Under the pieces are notes generated by a model. It had not been told where the DNA came from. It saw nothing but the letters and a program-made list of their open reading frames with translations, and made no database searches. The translations under genes and the position numbers were made by a program. DNA of 64,000 nucleotides from Sinisalibacter aestuarii (GTDB taxonomy: Bacteria > Pseudomonadota > Alphaproteobacteria > Rhodobacterales > Rhodobacteraceae): contig NZ_BROH01000007.1 of assembly GCF_027923545.1 (NCBI RefSeq), positions 1 to 64,000 on the forward strand, read 5' to 3'. This document shows positions 1 through 8,811 of the stretch, one piece after another. Position 1 is the stretch's first letter; each line of letters opens with the position of its first letter.

Positions 1-45
1 AATGATCGACCATTCGTGCTCGGTGAGATCGTAACGTCGGCGCAT
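1..45 (-). CDS. IS5-family transposase, N-terminal fragment (continues off the left edge)
   Basis: Fifteen codons starting MRRRYDLTEHEW, identical to the N-terminus of the complete transposase at 52992-53761. In the IS427-type IS5 group this N-terminal segment is the start of the DUF4096-like helical domain preceding the DDE catalytic domain. Only the extreme N-terminus is in the window; nothing can be said about catalytic residues or the frameshift site of this copy. Confidence 0.85.
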   Translation of the reverse strand, partial: MRRRYDLTEHEWSII

Positions 46-124
46 GGCTGTCCTCCCCGTCGGCAGGACCAGTGAATCACCGCCTGAACGCGAAGGGAAG
101 CAGGTTTATGGGTCCACGGCCTAG
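1..124 (-). mobile_element. IS5-family insertion sequence, terminal 120 bp (copy 1, cut by window edge)
   Basis: Positions 1-120 match 53717-53836, the end of the complete element described below, with about four substitutions, all in the non-coding leader between the transposase start and the inverted repeat. The shared end reads ...GGGTCCACGGC followed by CTAG at 121-124. The transposase start codon lies at 43-45 on the minus strand. The rest of this copy lies outside the window, so whether it is intact cannot be judged. Beyond CTAG the flanks of the two copies differ, which marks the element boundary. Confidence 0.9.
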
Positions 125-148
125 AATTCTAGAACTCTAGAACTCTAG
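121..148. repeat. CTAGNNNN octamer ladder beside IS copy 1
   Basis: CTAG occurs at 121, 129, 137 and 145, exactly every 8 bp, with intervening tetramers AATT, AACT and AACT. CTAG is normally one of the rarest tetramers in GC-rich proteobacterial DNA, so four in 28 bp is striking. The ladder begins exactly at the terminus of the insertion sequence. A similar but not identical ladder adjoins the other copy at 53837. It could be the preferred target, or footprints left by repeated insertion and loss. Confidence 0.8.
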
Positions 149-247
149 GGCACCCGTGTTCGCACCGGAGGCCGACCCGAAGCGAGACGGTTCCCCGTTC
201 GCTACCCAACATAATCCCGCTCAGCCAGACATGCGCCCGCCGGATGC

Positions 248-589
248 TCAGATCTCTTCCACCGTCACCTTGTCGGGATAAAACGCGATATGCCCTGCGA
301 TCCCGGCCACCGCGTCGAGCGGTGTTTCGTAAGACCAGCCGGCATCCTCGATCACCGTGGATTTGGTGTGGATCGCGTAGTAGCTCGCCTCACCCTTCTT
401 CGGGCAGGTGGTCGTCTTCGCGGATTTCTCCAGCAGCGCCATCGCGATCCCGTCGCGGGGGAAATAGAGCATGTCGGGCAGGCCGGGCTCGGACAGTTCG
501 AGCACGTCGGAGCTTTCGCCAAGCACCGCGCCTCCGGCCCGGATGCACCATTTGCCCGGCTTGCGCCGGATACGGATATCATTGGTCAT
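248..589 (-). CDS. DUF427 domain-containing protein
   Basis: A 113-residue cytoplasmic protein that is almost entirely one DUF427 domain (small beta-barrel family, biochemical role unestablished). Visible family features are the early IRRKPGKW segment, the central YFPRDGI strand and the late GHIAFYPDKV segment. The start at 587-589 is chosen over an upstream ATG because a GGGGAAGG ribosome-binding site precedes it and the extra N-terminal residues are not family-like. It stands alone between the IS end and the aminopeptidase gene, on the same strand as the latter. Function unknown; family assignment is confident. Confidence 0.85.
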   Translation of the reverse strand: MTNDIRIRRKPGKWCIRAGGAVLGESSDVLELSEPGLPDMLYFPRDGIAMALLEKSAKTTTCPKKGEASYYAIHTKSTVIEDAGWSYETPLDAVAGIAGHIAFYPDKVTVEEI

Positions 590-646
590 TGGCCTTCCCC
601 TCTCACATCCGCGCGACAATAGCAGGTTATCCGTAACACACACGTG

Positions 647-2452
647 TCAAATTGGCGCGCAGGCGGTGGCGAGCCATTCCCGCGCGGCGCTGGAGATGCG
701 GGGCGCTACCTTTGCCAGCACCTCGGCATGGTAAGCGTTCAGCCAGGCGCGTTCGTCCGCCGAGAGCATGTCGGCCACCACCAGCCGGGTGTCGATCGGC
801 ACGAAGGTCAGGGTTTCGAACCCGTACATCTCTCGCTCGTCGTCGCCGCCTTCCGGCACGGGTTCGGCGCGCACGGCGATGAGGTTTTCGATGCGGATGC
901 CGAAGGCGCCGTCGCGGTAATAGCCCGGCTCGTTGGACAGGATCATCCCCGGTTCCAGCGGCACGTCCGAGACGCGGCTGAGGCGCTGCGGCCCTTCATG
1001 GACCGAGAGGTAGCTGCCCACGCCGTGCCCGGTGCCGTGGTTGAAATCCTGCCCTGCCAGCCAGAGCGGGTAGCGCGCCAGCGCGTCGAGGTCGCGCCCC
1101 GCCAGCCCCTTGGGAAAGCGCGCCCGGCTGATCGCGATCATGCCCCGCAGCACGCGGGTGAAGGCGCGCCGCTCCTCCTCGCCGATATCGCCCACCGGCA
1201 GGGTGCGGGTGATGTCGGTGGTACCATCGTCGTATTGGCCGCCGGAATCGAGCACCACGATCTCGCCGCGCGAGAGTTTGCGGTTGGTCTCGCGCGTCAC
1301 CCGGTAATGCATGATGGCGCCGTTCGGGCCGGTGCCGGCGATGGTCTCAAAACTGATGTCGCGCAGGCTGTTGGTGGCCCGCCGCTGCGCTTCAAGCTCG
1401 ACCACCAGGTCGATCTCGGTGATCCCGCCGCGCCGGGCGGTGGCGTCGAACCAGGTGAGAAACTCCACCACCGCGCCCGCGTCGCGCAGATGCGCCTCGC
1501 GCGCGCCGGCAAGCTCGGTGGCGTTCTTGCGGGCCTTGGGCATGATGCAGGGGTCTTGCCCCCAGCTTACCTCGATCCCGGCGATATCGAGGATGCGGCT
1601 CACCGCATAGGGGGCGGTGGCCTTGTCGACGCGCACGGGGCCTTCAAGCTCCACCAGCGCCTCTTCGAAGGCGGCATCGGGATAGAGCGAAACCTCGGGG
1701 CCGAAATGCTCGCCGATCCCCACTGGCCGGGCCGGGTGGGTGTAGAAATCCACCCGCGCATCGTCATGCAGCACGGCAAAGCCCTGCACCACGGGGATAT
1801 GGGGGATGTCGTCGCCGCGGATATTGAGCAGCCAGGCGATCGAATCCGAAAGCGTCAGCACCGCGGCCTTTTCGCCGCTGTCGCGCAGGGCGGCGGCCAG
1901 TTCGGCGCGCTTTTCGCCATGGCTGCGCCCGGCGAATTCCACCGGCTGCACCCGCACCTGGCCCTGCGGCGCGGCGGGACGGTCCTGCCAGAGCCTGTCG
2001 ACGAGGTTTTCGGCCGGCACGAGGGCGATGGCGCTGCCCTTGAGATCGGCCTCGATCTTCTCGATCTCGCCGCGCGTGTGCAGCCAGGGGTCGAAGCCGA
2101 TCCGCCCGCCGCCGGGCAGGTGCTCTTTCAGCCAGGGGCCAGGCTGGGTCTCGGGCCAGTGAACCGGGGTGTAGGCCCTGAGGTCCACCTGCGCGCGCAC
2201 CTGGTTGCGATAGCGCCCGTCGATGAACACGCCCGCCACCTTCGCAAGCGCAAGGCAGAACCCCGCCGAGCCGGTGAAGCCGGTCAGCCAGGCCAGCCGT
2301 TTATCGGCATCGGCCACGTATTCGCCCTGATGGGCATCGGCGCGGGGCACGAAGAACCCGTCGAGCCCGGCTTCCGCGAGGGCGGCGCGCAGGGCTTTCA
2401 GCCGCGCGGGGCCGGTCGTGGGATCGGCGGTGGTCTCGAAATCCTGAAACAT
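647..2452 (-). CDS. pepP: Xaa-Pro aminopeptidase (M24B family, aminopeptidase P)
   Basis: A 601-residue metallopeptidase that removes N-terminal residues preceding proline. Two creatinase-like N-terminal domains are followed by the pita-bread M24 domain. The dinuclear metal-site residues are recognisable: Asp in VVLDSGG and in DITRT, His in HGTGHGVG, Glu in NEPGYY and Glu in RIENL. The long three-domain form is the usual alphaproteobacterial and eukaryotic-like type (about 600 residues) rather than the 440-residue E. coli PepP. Start MFQDFETT was taken because upstream in-frame sequence is low-complexity shadow coding that overlaps the next gene. No signal peptide, so cytosolic. Confidence 0.9.
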   Translation of the reverse strand: MFQDFETTADPTTGPARLKALRAALAEAGLDGFFVPRADAHQGEYVADADKRLAWLTGFTGSAGFCLALAKVAGVFIDGRYRNQVRAQVDLRAYTPVHWPETQPGPWLKEHLPGGGRIGFDPWLHTRGEIEKIEADLKGSAIALVPAENLVDRLWQDRPAAPQGQVRVQPVEFAGRSHGEKRAELAAALRDSGEKAAVLTLSDSIAWLLNIRGDDIPHIPVVQGFAVLHDDARVDFYTHPARPVGIGEHFGPEVSLYPDAAFEEALVELEGPVRVDKATAPYAVSRILDIAGIEVSWGQDPCIMPKARKNATELAGAREAHLRDAGAVVEFLTWFDATARRGGITEIDLVVELEAQRRATNSLRDISFETIAGTGPNGAIMHYRVTRETNRKLSRGEIVVLDSGGQYDDGTTDITRTLPVGDIGEEERRAFTRVLRGMIAISRARFPKGLAGRDLDALARYPLWLAGQDFNHGTGHGVGSYLSVHEGPQRLSRVSDVPLEPGMILSNEPGYYRDGAFGIRIENLIAVRAEPVPEGGDDEREMYGFETLTFVPIDTRLVVADMLSADERAWLNAYHAEVLAKVAPRISSAAREWLATACAPI

Positions 2453-2534
2453 CGGGGTCTCCGTTTTGACGTCGGCGTAAAGAAGCGTGAAGTGCAGCCC
2501 GCCGCAAGGGCCGAGTGCCGGGCGCGACGCGGCG

Positions 2535-3170
2535 TCAGTCCGTTGCGGTTTCGGCGCAAGCCGCCTCATCCCGGTCGGGCAGGGTGAGAAGCGCGGTGTC
2601 GCCCTTCGTCCAGAATTCCACCGGGCCATCGTAATAGGCGCCGGTATAGCGCGCGCCGGAGCCGGACAGGGCGATGGTGACGAGCGCGCCGTTTTCGCCC
2701 CAGCGCAGCCAGGCATGCGAGAGAGGGCCGTTGATGAAAGTGGCCGAGACCGGCCCGTCGATGCCCGCGCAGGCATAGGCGACGGGGCCGAAGCTGATCG
2801 CGTCGGGGTCGTCGCCCGCCGCATCGGCACCGTCGCGGCGCAGCTCGTCGATCCGCATCGCGTAGCTGGCGGCGACGCAGGCGGCGAGGTCATCGGCCTT
2901 CCAGCACGCGTCGCGGCCTTTGATCCAGCCGCGCTGGTAGGCCGTCAGATCGGCGCGCGCGGCGTCATCAAGGCCGGAATCCGCGGCGGCAAGGGCGTAG
3001 AGCCGGGCGACCTCCCGGTCGAGCGCGGCAAGGTTGGCATTGGCGCAGACCGCTTTTTCCGCGTCGTTTTCGGCGCGGGCGCAGTCGAAGGAGGGGCCAT
3101 CGGCGCGGGCAGGGAGCGTTGACAGGATAAGCCCCGCGATAAGGGCGGGGCTGAAGGACAGGCGTTTCAT
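2535..3170 (-). CDS. Secreted LprI/DUF1311 plus MliC-like lysozyme inhibitor-type protein
   Basis: A 211-residue exported protein. An N-terminal signal peptide (MKRLSFSPALIAGLIL, cleavage near ALPARA-D) is followed by a DUF1311/LprI-like domain (conserved C-A...AEKAVCAN...LAALDREVARLY, residues about 25-105). A C-terminal MliC-like beta domain carries YACAG, a phase of alternating strands and a terminal Cys. Both domain families occur in periplasmic inhibitors of C-type lysozyme. The inner ATG at 3168-3170 is preferred to the ATG six bases upstream because GGGAG is correctly spaced only for it. It lies 82 bp upstream of the pepP start on the same strand. Inhibitor function is inferred from family only. 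Confidence 0.8.
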   Translation of the reverse strand: MKRLSFSPALIAGLILSTLPARADGPSFDCARAENDAEKAVCANANLAALDREVARLYALAAADSGLDDAARADLTAYQRGWIKGRDACWKADDLAACVAASYAMRIDELRRDGADAAGDDPDAISFGPVAYACAGIDGPVSATFINGPLSHAWLRWGENGALVTIALSGSGARYTGAYYDGPVEFWTKGDTALLTLPDRDEAACAETATD

Positions 3171-3241
3171 CGACATCTCCCGGGCATGGTGAGGCCGTAT
3201 TCTGCGCTGGACACTGCTGCAGATCAACGAAGCGCTGCGCG

Positions 3242-5113
3242 TCAGCTTGCCCGCGCCATGCCGAAAACCCGCGCCCGCGCCCGCGGATCGGGATCGAAGA
3301 GCACGGCAAGCTGCTCGGTCACGGCACCGGCGAGCTGGTCGGCATCGGTGATCGTCACCGCGCGTTCGTAATAGCGCGTCACGTCATGGCCGATGCCGAT
3401 GGCGAGCAGTTCCACCTGACGGCGGCGTTCGACCATCGCGATCACGTCGCGCAGGTGTTTTTCAAGGAAATTCGCGGGGTTGACGCTGAGGGTCGAGTCA
3501 TCCACCGGGGCGCCATCCGAGATCACCATCAGGATCTTGCGCGCCTCGGGGCGGGCGACGAGACGGCGATGCGCCCATTCCAGCGCCTCGCCGTCGATGT
3601 TTTCCTTCAAGAGCCCCTCTTTCATCATCAGCCCGAGATTGGCCCGTGTGCGCCGCATCGGCGCATCGGCGGATTTGTAGATGATGTGGCGCAGATCGTT
3701 GAGCCGGCCGGGGCTTTGCGGGCGGTTGTCGGCAAGCCATTTCTCGCGCGCCAGCCCGCCTTTCCACGCCCGCGTGGTGAAGCCGAGAATCTCGACCTTC
3801 ACATCGACCCGCTCCAGCGTGCGCGCCAGCACGTCGGCGGTGATCGCGGCGATGGAAATCGGGCGGCCCCGCATCGAGCCGGAATTGTCGAGCAGAAGCG
3901 TCACCACCGTATCGCGGAACTCGGTGTCTTTCTCGATCTTGAAGCTCAAGGGCGTGGTCGGGTTGGCCACCACGCGGGCCAGCCGCCCGGCATCGAGGAT
4001 GCCTTCTTCCAGGTCGAATTCCCACGAGCGGTTTTGCTGCGCCTGCAAGCGGCGCTGGAGCTTGTTGGCCAGCCGCGAAACGGCGCCTTTCAGCGGTTCG
4101 AGCTGTTGGTCGAGATAGGAGCGCAGGCGTTCGAGCTCGGCCGGTTCGGCGAGGTCTTCGGCCTTGATCTCTTCGTCATGTGCGTTGTCGTAGACGGTGT
4201 AATTCGGGTCCGCATCAGACGGCGGCGGCGGCGCGGGTGGCTCGGGCGGCGCATCGGCCTCGGGCAGCTGGGCCTCGTCGCCCATCTCGTCGTCGGCCAT
4301 CTCGTCCATCGAGACCTGCGCGGCGCCATCGTCGTGCTGTTCTTCCTGCTCGCTCTGGGATTCGGCCTCGGAATTATCCTCGTCTTCGGACTGGCTCTGG
4401 TTGTCGTCCTGGCTTTCATCCTCTTCGGTTTCGGCCTGTTCGTCCTCCTCGTCGCTTTCGAGGTCGGGATCGTCGCCGAGCTGATCGCCGTAGCCGAGAT
4501 CGTCGATCACCTGACGCGCCAGCCGGGCGAAGGCGGCCTGATCGGCGAGCGCGTCATCGAGCCCGGCGAAGGTGCTGCCGGCCTCGCCCTCGATGAAGCC
4601 GCGCCACAAGTTCAGCACGTTGTCGGCCCCGCGCGGCAGGGCACGCCCGGTGGCCAACTGGCGCACGAAATAGCCCGCCGCCTCGGCCAGCGGCGCCTCG
4701 TCCGTCGAGGTCATGTTGGCATAGCCGCGGCGGGCCGCTTGCTCGGCGATCTTATGGTCGATATTGGAAGCCGTGCCCGGCATGTGGCGCGCGCCCACCG
4801 CCTCGCACCGCGCCGTTTCCATCGCCTCGTAGAGCGCCCGCGCCATCTCGCCCGGCGGGGCGTAGCGCTTATGGGTGGCATCGTCATGATAGCGGTGCCG
4901 GAGCGCCAGCGCATCGGCCACGCCGCGCGCCAGCAGCACCTCTTCCCGCGCCATCCGCCGGGTGACCTGCGGCAGCCGCATCGTCTCGCCCGACACCCCG
5001 GAGGGATCGACTGTATAGGTCACGTTCAGCTCGGCATCGTCGGCCATCACCTTGGTGGCTTCGGCGAGGGCTTTCTTGAACGGATCGGCTGGGTTGTCGT
5101 TGGGCTTGCTCAT
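3242..5113 (-). CDS. cobT: Aerobic cobaltochelatase subunit CobT
   Basis: The 623-residue CobT subunit works with CobS (AAA+ ATPase) and CobN to insert cobalt into hydrogenobyrinic acid a,c-diamide in aerobic cobalamin synthesis. The N-terminal domain is followed by a very acidic Glu/Asp/Ser/Gln stretch (about residues 207-285), a Pro-rich linker, and a C-terminal von Willebrand A domain with MIDAS motif DNSGSMRG (D409). Length and order match CobT of Rhizobium/Rhodobacter type. The start MSKPNDNP at 5111-5113 leaves 159 bp to the divergent FMN reductase gene. CobS is encoded on the same strand about 1.1 kb upstream; the two are not contiguous here. Confidence 0.95.
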   Translation of the reverse strand: MSKPNDNPADPFKKALAEATKVMADDAELNVTYTVDPSGVSGETMRLPQVTRRMAREEVLLARGVADALALRHRYHDDATHKRYAPPGEMARALYEAMETARCEAVGARHMPGTASNIDHKIAEQAARRGYANMTSTDEAPLAEAAGYFVRQLATGRALPRGADNVLNLWRGFIEGEAGSTFAGLDDALADQAAFARLARQVIDDLGYGDQLGDDPDLESDEEDEQAETEEDESQDDNQSQSEDEDNSEAESQSEQEEQHDDGAAQVSMDEMADDEMGDEAQLPEADAPPEPPAPPPPSDADPNYTVYDNAHDEEIKAEDLAEPAELERLRSYLDQQLEPLKGAVSRLANKLQRRLQAQQNRSWEFDLEEGILDAGRLARVVANPTTPLSFKIEKDTEFRDTVVTLLLDNSGSMRGRPISIAAITADVLARTLERVDVKVEILGFTTRAWKGGLAREKWLADNRPQSPGRLNDLRHIIYKSADAPMRRTRANLGLMMKEGLLKENIDGEALEWAHRRLVARPEARKILMVISDGAPVDDSTLSVNPANFLEKHLRDVIAMVERRRQVELLAIGIGHDVTRYYERAVTITDADQLAGAVTEQLAVLFDPDPRARARVFGMARAS

Positions 5114-5272
5114 GCCCCGTTGAACCATGAGGCCGGGTGCTGTGCAAGCACGATGACAGGCCACCGGCACCGGCCGCACAAAGCTTGTGACCAGGCGCAC
5201 AGAACAGCCGATTGCCCTTGCCGGTGCGGCGATGCATCTAAAGGGGGATTCAACACATTCAGGAACAAGCAC

Positions 5273-5857
5273 ATGACCAAACCCCGTATCGCGCTCGTCA
5301 TCGGTTCGACCCGCGCCACCCGCTTCGCCGATAAACCCGCCACCTGGCTGCTGGACAAAGCCGCCGCGCGCGACGATCTGGATATGGAAATCCTCGATCT
5401 GCGCGAGTTCGACCTGCCGCTGTTCGACGCCCCGGCCTCGAACGCCTGGATGCCCTCGACCGACCCGAATGTCGTCGCCTTCCAGGAGAAGGTGGCGGAG
5501 TATGACGGCTACATCTTCATGGTCGCCGAATATAACCACTCGATCACCGGCGTTCTGAAAAACGCGATCGACCAGGCCGCATTGGTCTGGGCCCACAAGC
5601 CGATGGGCGCCTTCGGCTATGGCGGCGTGGGGGCGGCCCGCGCGGTCGAGCATCTGCGGCTGATCGCTGTGGAAAACAACATGGTGCCGGTGCGCTCGGC
5701 GATCCACCTTGCCGCCGGCGAGTTCCTCAAGGTGCACCCGCTCGGCGCCAATGGCGAGATGAGCGCGGTGGACGAGGTGCTCACCCCCTCGGCGATGGCG
5801 CTCATGGACGACATCGTCTGGTGGGCCGGTGCGACCAAAGCCGCCCGCGCCGCCTGA
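5273..5857 (+). CDS. NAD(P)H-dependent FMN reductase (flavodoxin-fold)
   Basis: A 194-residue protein of the NADPH-dependent FMN reductase family (PF03358). It shows the N-terminal phosphate-loop strand IALVIGSTR, the LPLFDAP segment, the flavin-contacting [16 protein letters not shown] motif and the [10 protein letters not shown] turn. Such enzymes reduce flavin or quinones using NAD(P)H in the cytoplasm. AGGAACAAGC precedes the ATG at 5273. It is transcribed divergently from cobT and ends before a strong terminator, so it is probably monocistronic. Insertion between cobT and cobS does not imply a role in cobalamin synthesis, although flavin reductases do act in corrin adenosylation. Confidence 0.88.
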   Translation: MTKPRIALVIGSTRATRFADKPATWLLDKAAARDDLDMEILDLREFDLPLFDAPASNAWMPSTDPNVVAFQEKVAEYDGYIFMVAEYNHSITGVLKNAIDQAALVWAHKPMGAFGYGGVGAARAVEHLRLIAVENNMVPVRSAIHLAAGEFLKVHPLGANGEMSAVDEVLTPSAMALMDDIVWWAGATKAARAA

Positions 5858-5879
5858 ACGCCGACCCGGCACAGGATCG

Positions 5880-5907
5880 AAAGGCCCGCTTCGGCGGGCC
5901 TTTTTCG
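5880..5907 (+). terminator. Rho-independent terminator after the FMN reductase gene
   Basis: Stem AAGGCCCGC / GCGGGCCTT with a stable TTCG tetraloop is followed by a T-run (TTTTT). It sits 23 bp after the stop codon at 5857. The A-run on the other side makes it potentially bidirectional, but no minus-strand gene ends here. Confidence 0.9.
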
Positions 5908-5996
5908 TTGGGCGGGGGCGGGCGGCAACGCTTCGTTAACGACGCAATTGCAGGATGGAGGGAGAGCGACTAGATTCGAGATGTGAGGGAAAGCCG

Positions 5997-6221
5997 ATGA
6001 GCGAGAACACCGAGAACCACACCATTCACCTGCTGCGCGAGATGCGCGATGAAATGCGGGCGTTTCGCAGCGAGGTTTCGGGGCGGTTCGATGGCGTCGA
6101 CGAACGCCTCAACGAGACCAACACCCGAATCGACGGACTCACCCATATGATGACCCTGCTCGCCGCCCATTCGGGCACGCTGGAAGACCGGGTAAGTGCG
6201 CTGGAGGAAGGCGAGGCGTAA
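5997..6221 (+). CDS. Small coiled-coil hypothetical protein
   Basis: A 74-residue hydrophilic protein with two heptad-like segments: MRDEMRAFRSEVSGRF (about 15-35) and a second helix running through ERLNETNTRIDGL to LEDRVSALEEG. No signal peptide or membrane segment. A GAGGGAAAG ribosome-binding site precedes the ATG at 5997, which is preferred over an upstream in-frame ATG at 5955. It ends 18 bp before the stop codon of cobS, convergent with it. Short proteins of this pattern (t-SNARE-like or DUF-type coiled coils) are frequent near other genes in alphaproteobacteria; no function can be assigned. Confidence 0.7.
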   Translation: MSENTENHTIHLLREMRDEMRAFRSEVSGRFDGVDERLNETNTRIDGLTHMMTLLAAHSGTLEDRVSALEEGEA

Positions 6222-6239
6222 GCGCCGCGCCTGTCGTCT

Positions 6240-7223
6240 TTACCCCAGGCTCGCGCTCGCCGCTGATTCCGGCAGTTCCTCGTCAAAGCAGCGCTGGTAG
6301 AATTCCGCCACCGTCTGGCGCTCCAGCTCGTCGCATTTGTTGAGGAAGGTCAGCCGGAAGGCATAGCCCACATTGCGGAAGATCTCGGCGTTCTGCGCCC
6401 AGTTGATCACCGTGCGCGGACTCATCACCGTCGACAGATCGCCGGCCATGAAGGCGGTGCGGGTGAGGTCGGCCACCGTCACCATCTGGCTCACCGTCTT
6501 GCGGCCCTTGTCGGTGTTGTAATGGGGCGATTTCGCCAGCACGATCGAGGTTTCGGCATCGTGGCTGAGATAGTTCAGCGTCGCCACGAGGCTCCAGCGG
6601 TCCATCTGCGCCTGGTTGATCTGCTGCACGCCGTGGTAAAGCCCGGTCGTGTCGCCGAGGCCCACGGTGTTGGCGGTGGCAAACAGCCGGAAATACTTGT
6701 TGGGCGTGATGATCTCGTTCTGGTCCAAGAGCGTCAGCTTGCCGTCATGCTCCAGCACCCGCTGGATGACGAACATCACATCCGCCCGGCCCGCATCGTA
6801 TTCGTCGAACACGATGGCAACGGGGTTGCGCAGCGCCCAGGGCAGGATGCCTTCGTGAAACTCGGTCACCTGCTTGCCGTCACGCAGCTTGATCGCATCC
6901 TTGCCGATCAGGTCGATCCGGCTGATATGGCTGTCGAGGTTGACCCGCACGGTCGGCCAGTTCAGCCGGGCGGCGACCTGTTCGATATGGGTCGACTTGC
7001 CGGTGCCGTGATAGCCCTGGATCATCACCCGGCGGTTATGGCTGAACCCCGCGAGGATGGCGAGCGTGGTGTCGGGGTCGAACTTGTAGGTCGGGTCCAG
7101 CTCGGGCACCCGGTCGGTCGGCTCCTCGAAGCCCTTCACCATCATATCGGTGTCGATGCCGAACACCTCGCGGACCGAAATGTCTTCGGTCGGTTTCGCC
7201 TGCATGTCGTTGGTGCCGTCCAT
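6240..7223 (-). CDS. cobS: Aerobic cobaltochelatase subunit CobS
   Basis: A 327-residue AAA+ ATPase, the partner of CobT in the ring complex that drives CobN-dependent cobalt insertion. Visible are the N-terminal CobS motif ([16 protein letters not shown]), Walker A GYHGTGKS (70-77), Walker B IVFDE (137-141) and sensor-like ATANT. Length is the usual 325-335 residues. Start MDGTNDMQ at 7221-7223 has AGAGACGAG just upstream. On its strand it is upstream of cobT, separated by about 1.1 kb that carries two plus-strand genes. Transcription of cobS and cobT is therefore unlikely to be a simple tight operon. Confidence 0.95.
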   Translation of the reverse strand: MDGTNDMQAKPTEDISVREVFGIDTDMMVKGFEEPTDRVPELDPTYKFDPDTTLAILAGFSHNRRVMIQGYHGTGKSTHIEQVAARLNWPTVRVNLDSHISRIDLIGKDAIKLRDGKQVTEFHEGILPWALRNPVAIVFDEYDAGRADVMFVIQRVLEHDGKLTLLDQNEIITPNKYFRLFATANTVGLGDTTGLYHGVQQINQAQMDRWSLVATLNYLSHDAETSIVLAKSPHYNTDKGRKTVSQMVTVADLTRTAFMAGDLSTVMSPRTVINWAQNAEIFRNVGYAFRLTFLNKCDELERQTVAEFYQRCFDEELPESAASASLG

Positions 7224-7354
7224 CTCGTCTCTCCGCGGGTCAGTCCGCCCTGTTCGTGCCCGATATTCGGGGGGTGTGCAAGGGGAGGGCGGCCCGATGT
7301 TGCACTGGCCTTCGGGCGGTGCTTTTGGCATACCGGCGGAAAGGGCGGGGCGAC

Positions 7355-8113
7355 ATGCTGACTTTCTTCCGCGAGCTCTATGACGGCGACACCCGGCGCG
7401 CGCACCGCTTTCGCTATGCGCTGCTGACCTTCGATATCGTCACCATCGCCTTCGTCATCGTCACCTCCTTCTTCACCCATACCTTCACCGTCGAGGTGAT
7501 CGACGCCGTCTTCGGCGTTCTGATCCTGGCCGATTTCGTCATCCGCTTTCTGCTCGAACGGCAAAAACGCCGCTATTTCCTGCGGTTTGCCACCTGGGCG
7601 GATGTTGTCGCCATCGTCTCGTTCCTTGCCCCGATCACCGGCGAGGGCTTTGGTTTCCTGCGGGTGCTGCGCACGCTCCGGCTGCTGCATACCTACCAGC
7701 TCAGCGCCCGTCTCAGGCAGGATTTCCGTTATTTCCGCGAGCATGAAGACGTGATCCTCGCCACCGTCAATCTCGCCGTCTTCCTGTTCATCATGACCGG
7801 GCTGATCTACGCGCTGCAATACGGGCGCAACCCGCAGATCCTGAACTATGCCGACGCGCTCTACTTTACGGTCACCACGCTCACCACCACGGGCTTCGGC
7901 GATATCACGCTTGAAGGCACGTCGGGCCATTTGCTGTCGGTGGCGGTGATGATCGTGGGCATCACCCTGTTCCTGCGGCTGGCCACCGCGCTCTTTCGCC
8001 CTCCCAAGGTGCGCCATACCTGCCCGACATGCGGGCTCAAGCTGCACGACCCCGACGCGGTGCATTGCAAGCATTGCGGCGAAACGATCAGGATCGAGAC
8101 CGAGGGGCTCTGA
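7355..8113 (+). CDS. Voltage-gated-type potassium channel with C-terminal zinc ribbon
   Basis: A 252-residue integral membrane protein of the six-helix ion-channel family (PF00520/PF07885). Hydrophobic helices lie near 21-40, 46-66, 81-95, an S4-like helix with Arg at 103, 106 and 109, then about 136-154 and 192-212. The pore loop carries the selectivity filter TTGFGD (178-183). After the last helix come two Cys pairs, C223-x2-C226 and C238-x2-C241, a small zinc ribbon. Start at 7355 has AAGGGCGGGG upstream. Potassium selectivity is inferred from the filter. The cytosolic zinc ribbon is an unusual ending and might sense metal or redox state. Confidence 0.88.
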   Translation: MLTFFRELYDGDTRRAHRFRYALLTFDIVTIAFVIVTSFFTHTFTVEVIDAVFGVLILADFVIRFLLERQKRRYFLRFATWADVVAIVSFLAPITGEGFGFLRVLRTLRLLHTYQLSARLRQDFRYFREHEDVILATVNLAVFLFIMTGLIYALQYGRNPQILNYADALYFTVTTLTTTGFGDITLEGTSGHLLSVAVMIVGITLFLRLATALFRPPKVRHTCPTCGLKLHDPDAVHCKHCGETIRIETEGL

Positions 8114-8167
8114 GCCCTCACGCCGGCGTGCATTGCCGGGCTGCGGGGGCCATGCTAGCCGGTCGGC

Positions 8168-8749
8168 ATGATGCGATATGTTCTGCCCGTTCTGGCCCTG
8201 TTCGCCGCTCCCGCTATTGCGCAGGAGGAAGGCCCTCCGCTGCGCGACCCGGCCAGCGTGGCGTTGCCGGCCGAAACCGTGGCGCTCCTGCGGCTTGGCT
8301 CCGGGGTGCCGCTCGAACGATACGGCGCGGCCTATGACAAGCTGGCGGTGGCCGGCGCGATCCCCGTGGTCGGGCCGGGCGCGACGCTGGAGATCCGTGC
8401 CGCCGCCGACCGCGCCCGCGTGTTCCTGGCCTGGACGCAATACGATCTCGATGGCGATGGCAGCGTCAGCCGCGACGAGTTCGATCTGCATACGCAGATG
8501 AGCTGGGGCGATACGCTGGGCGAGCGCGAATTCGCCATTCTCGATGCCGAATGGGCCGCCGCCGATACCGATGCCAGCGGCGCGGTTCCGCTCGGCGAGA
8601 TCCATGCGCTGGCCCTCGCGCTGCATCCGGTGCCCGAGACCGGACCGCTCGGCCCCGAGGCGCAGGCAATGTTGCTGATGGACCTCGACAACGATGGCTT
8701 CGTGATCTGGGACGAGGTGGAGGCGGTGCTGAAAAGCCGGATGCCGTAA
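8168..8749 (+). CDS. Exported EF-hand calcium-binding protein
   Basis: A 193-residue protein with an N-terminal signal peptide (MMRYVLPVLALFAAPAIAQ) and three EF-hand loops: DLDGDGSVSRDE (93-104), DTDASGAVPLGE (133-144) and DLDNDGFVIWDE (172-183). Loops 1 and 3 have canonical Asp/Asn/Gly spacing and terminal Glu; loop 2 is also plausible. The signal predicts a periplasmic location. It follows the channel gene by 54 bp and precedes another exported protein by 62 bp on the same strand, so a three-gene unit is possible. Role in calcium sensing or buffering is inferred; start could be either of the two adjacent ATGs. Confidence 0.85.
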   Translation: MMRYVLPVLALFAAPAIAQEEGPPLRDPASVALPAETVALLRLGSGVPLERYGAAYDKLAVAGAIPVVGPGATLEIRAAADRARVFLAWTQYDLDGDGSVSRDEFDLHTQMSWGDTLGEREFAILDAEWAAADTDASGAVPLGEIHALALALHPVPETGPLGPEAQAMLLMDLDNDGFVIWDEVEAVLKSRMP

Positions 8750-8811
8750 TACGTGACGGGATGGCACGAATGTGCCATGCCGGATGTGGCGACAAGTCAG
8801 GGGAGGGTGAC

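Noticed and set aside
121-148. CTAG ladder as a CRISPR or minisatellite
   Set aside because: Units are 8 bp with variable halves and only three to four copies; no spacers, no cas genes.
644-2587. 647-codon plus-strand frame opposite pepP
   Set aside because: High-GC antisense shadow: Arg/Gly/His-rich translation with no family motifs, fully overlapping a gene with clear metal-site residues.
3386-5272. Long plus-strand extension upstream of the FMN reductase, opposite cobT
   Set aside because: Low-complexity His/Arg/Leu-rich shadow of the acidic CobT gene; the reductase has its own start and ribosome-binding site at 5273.
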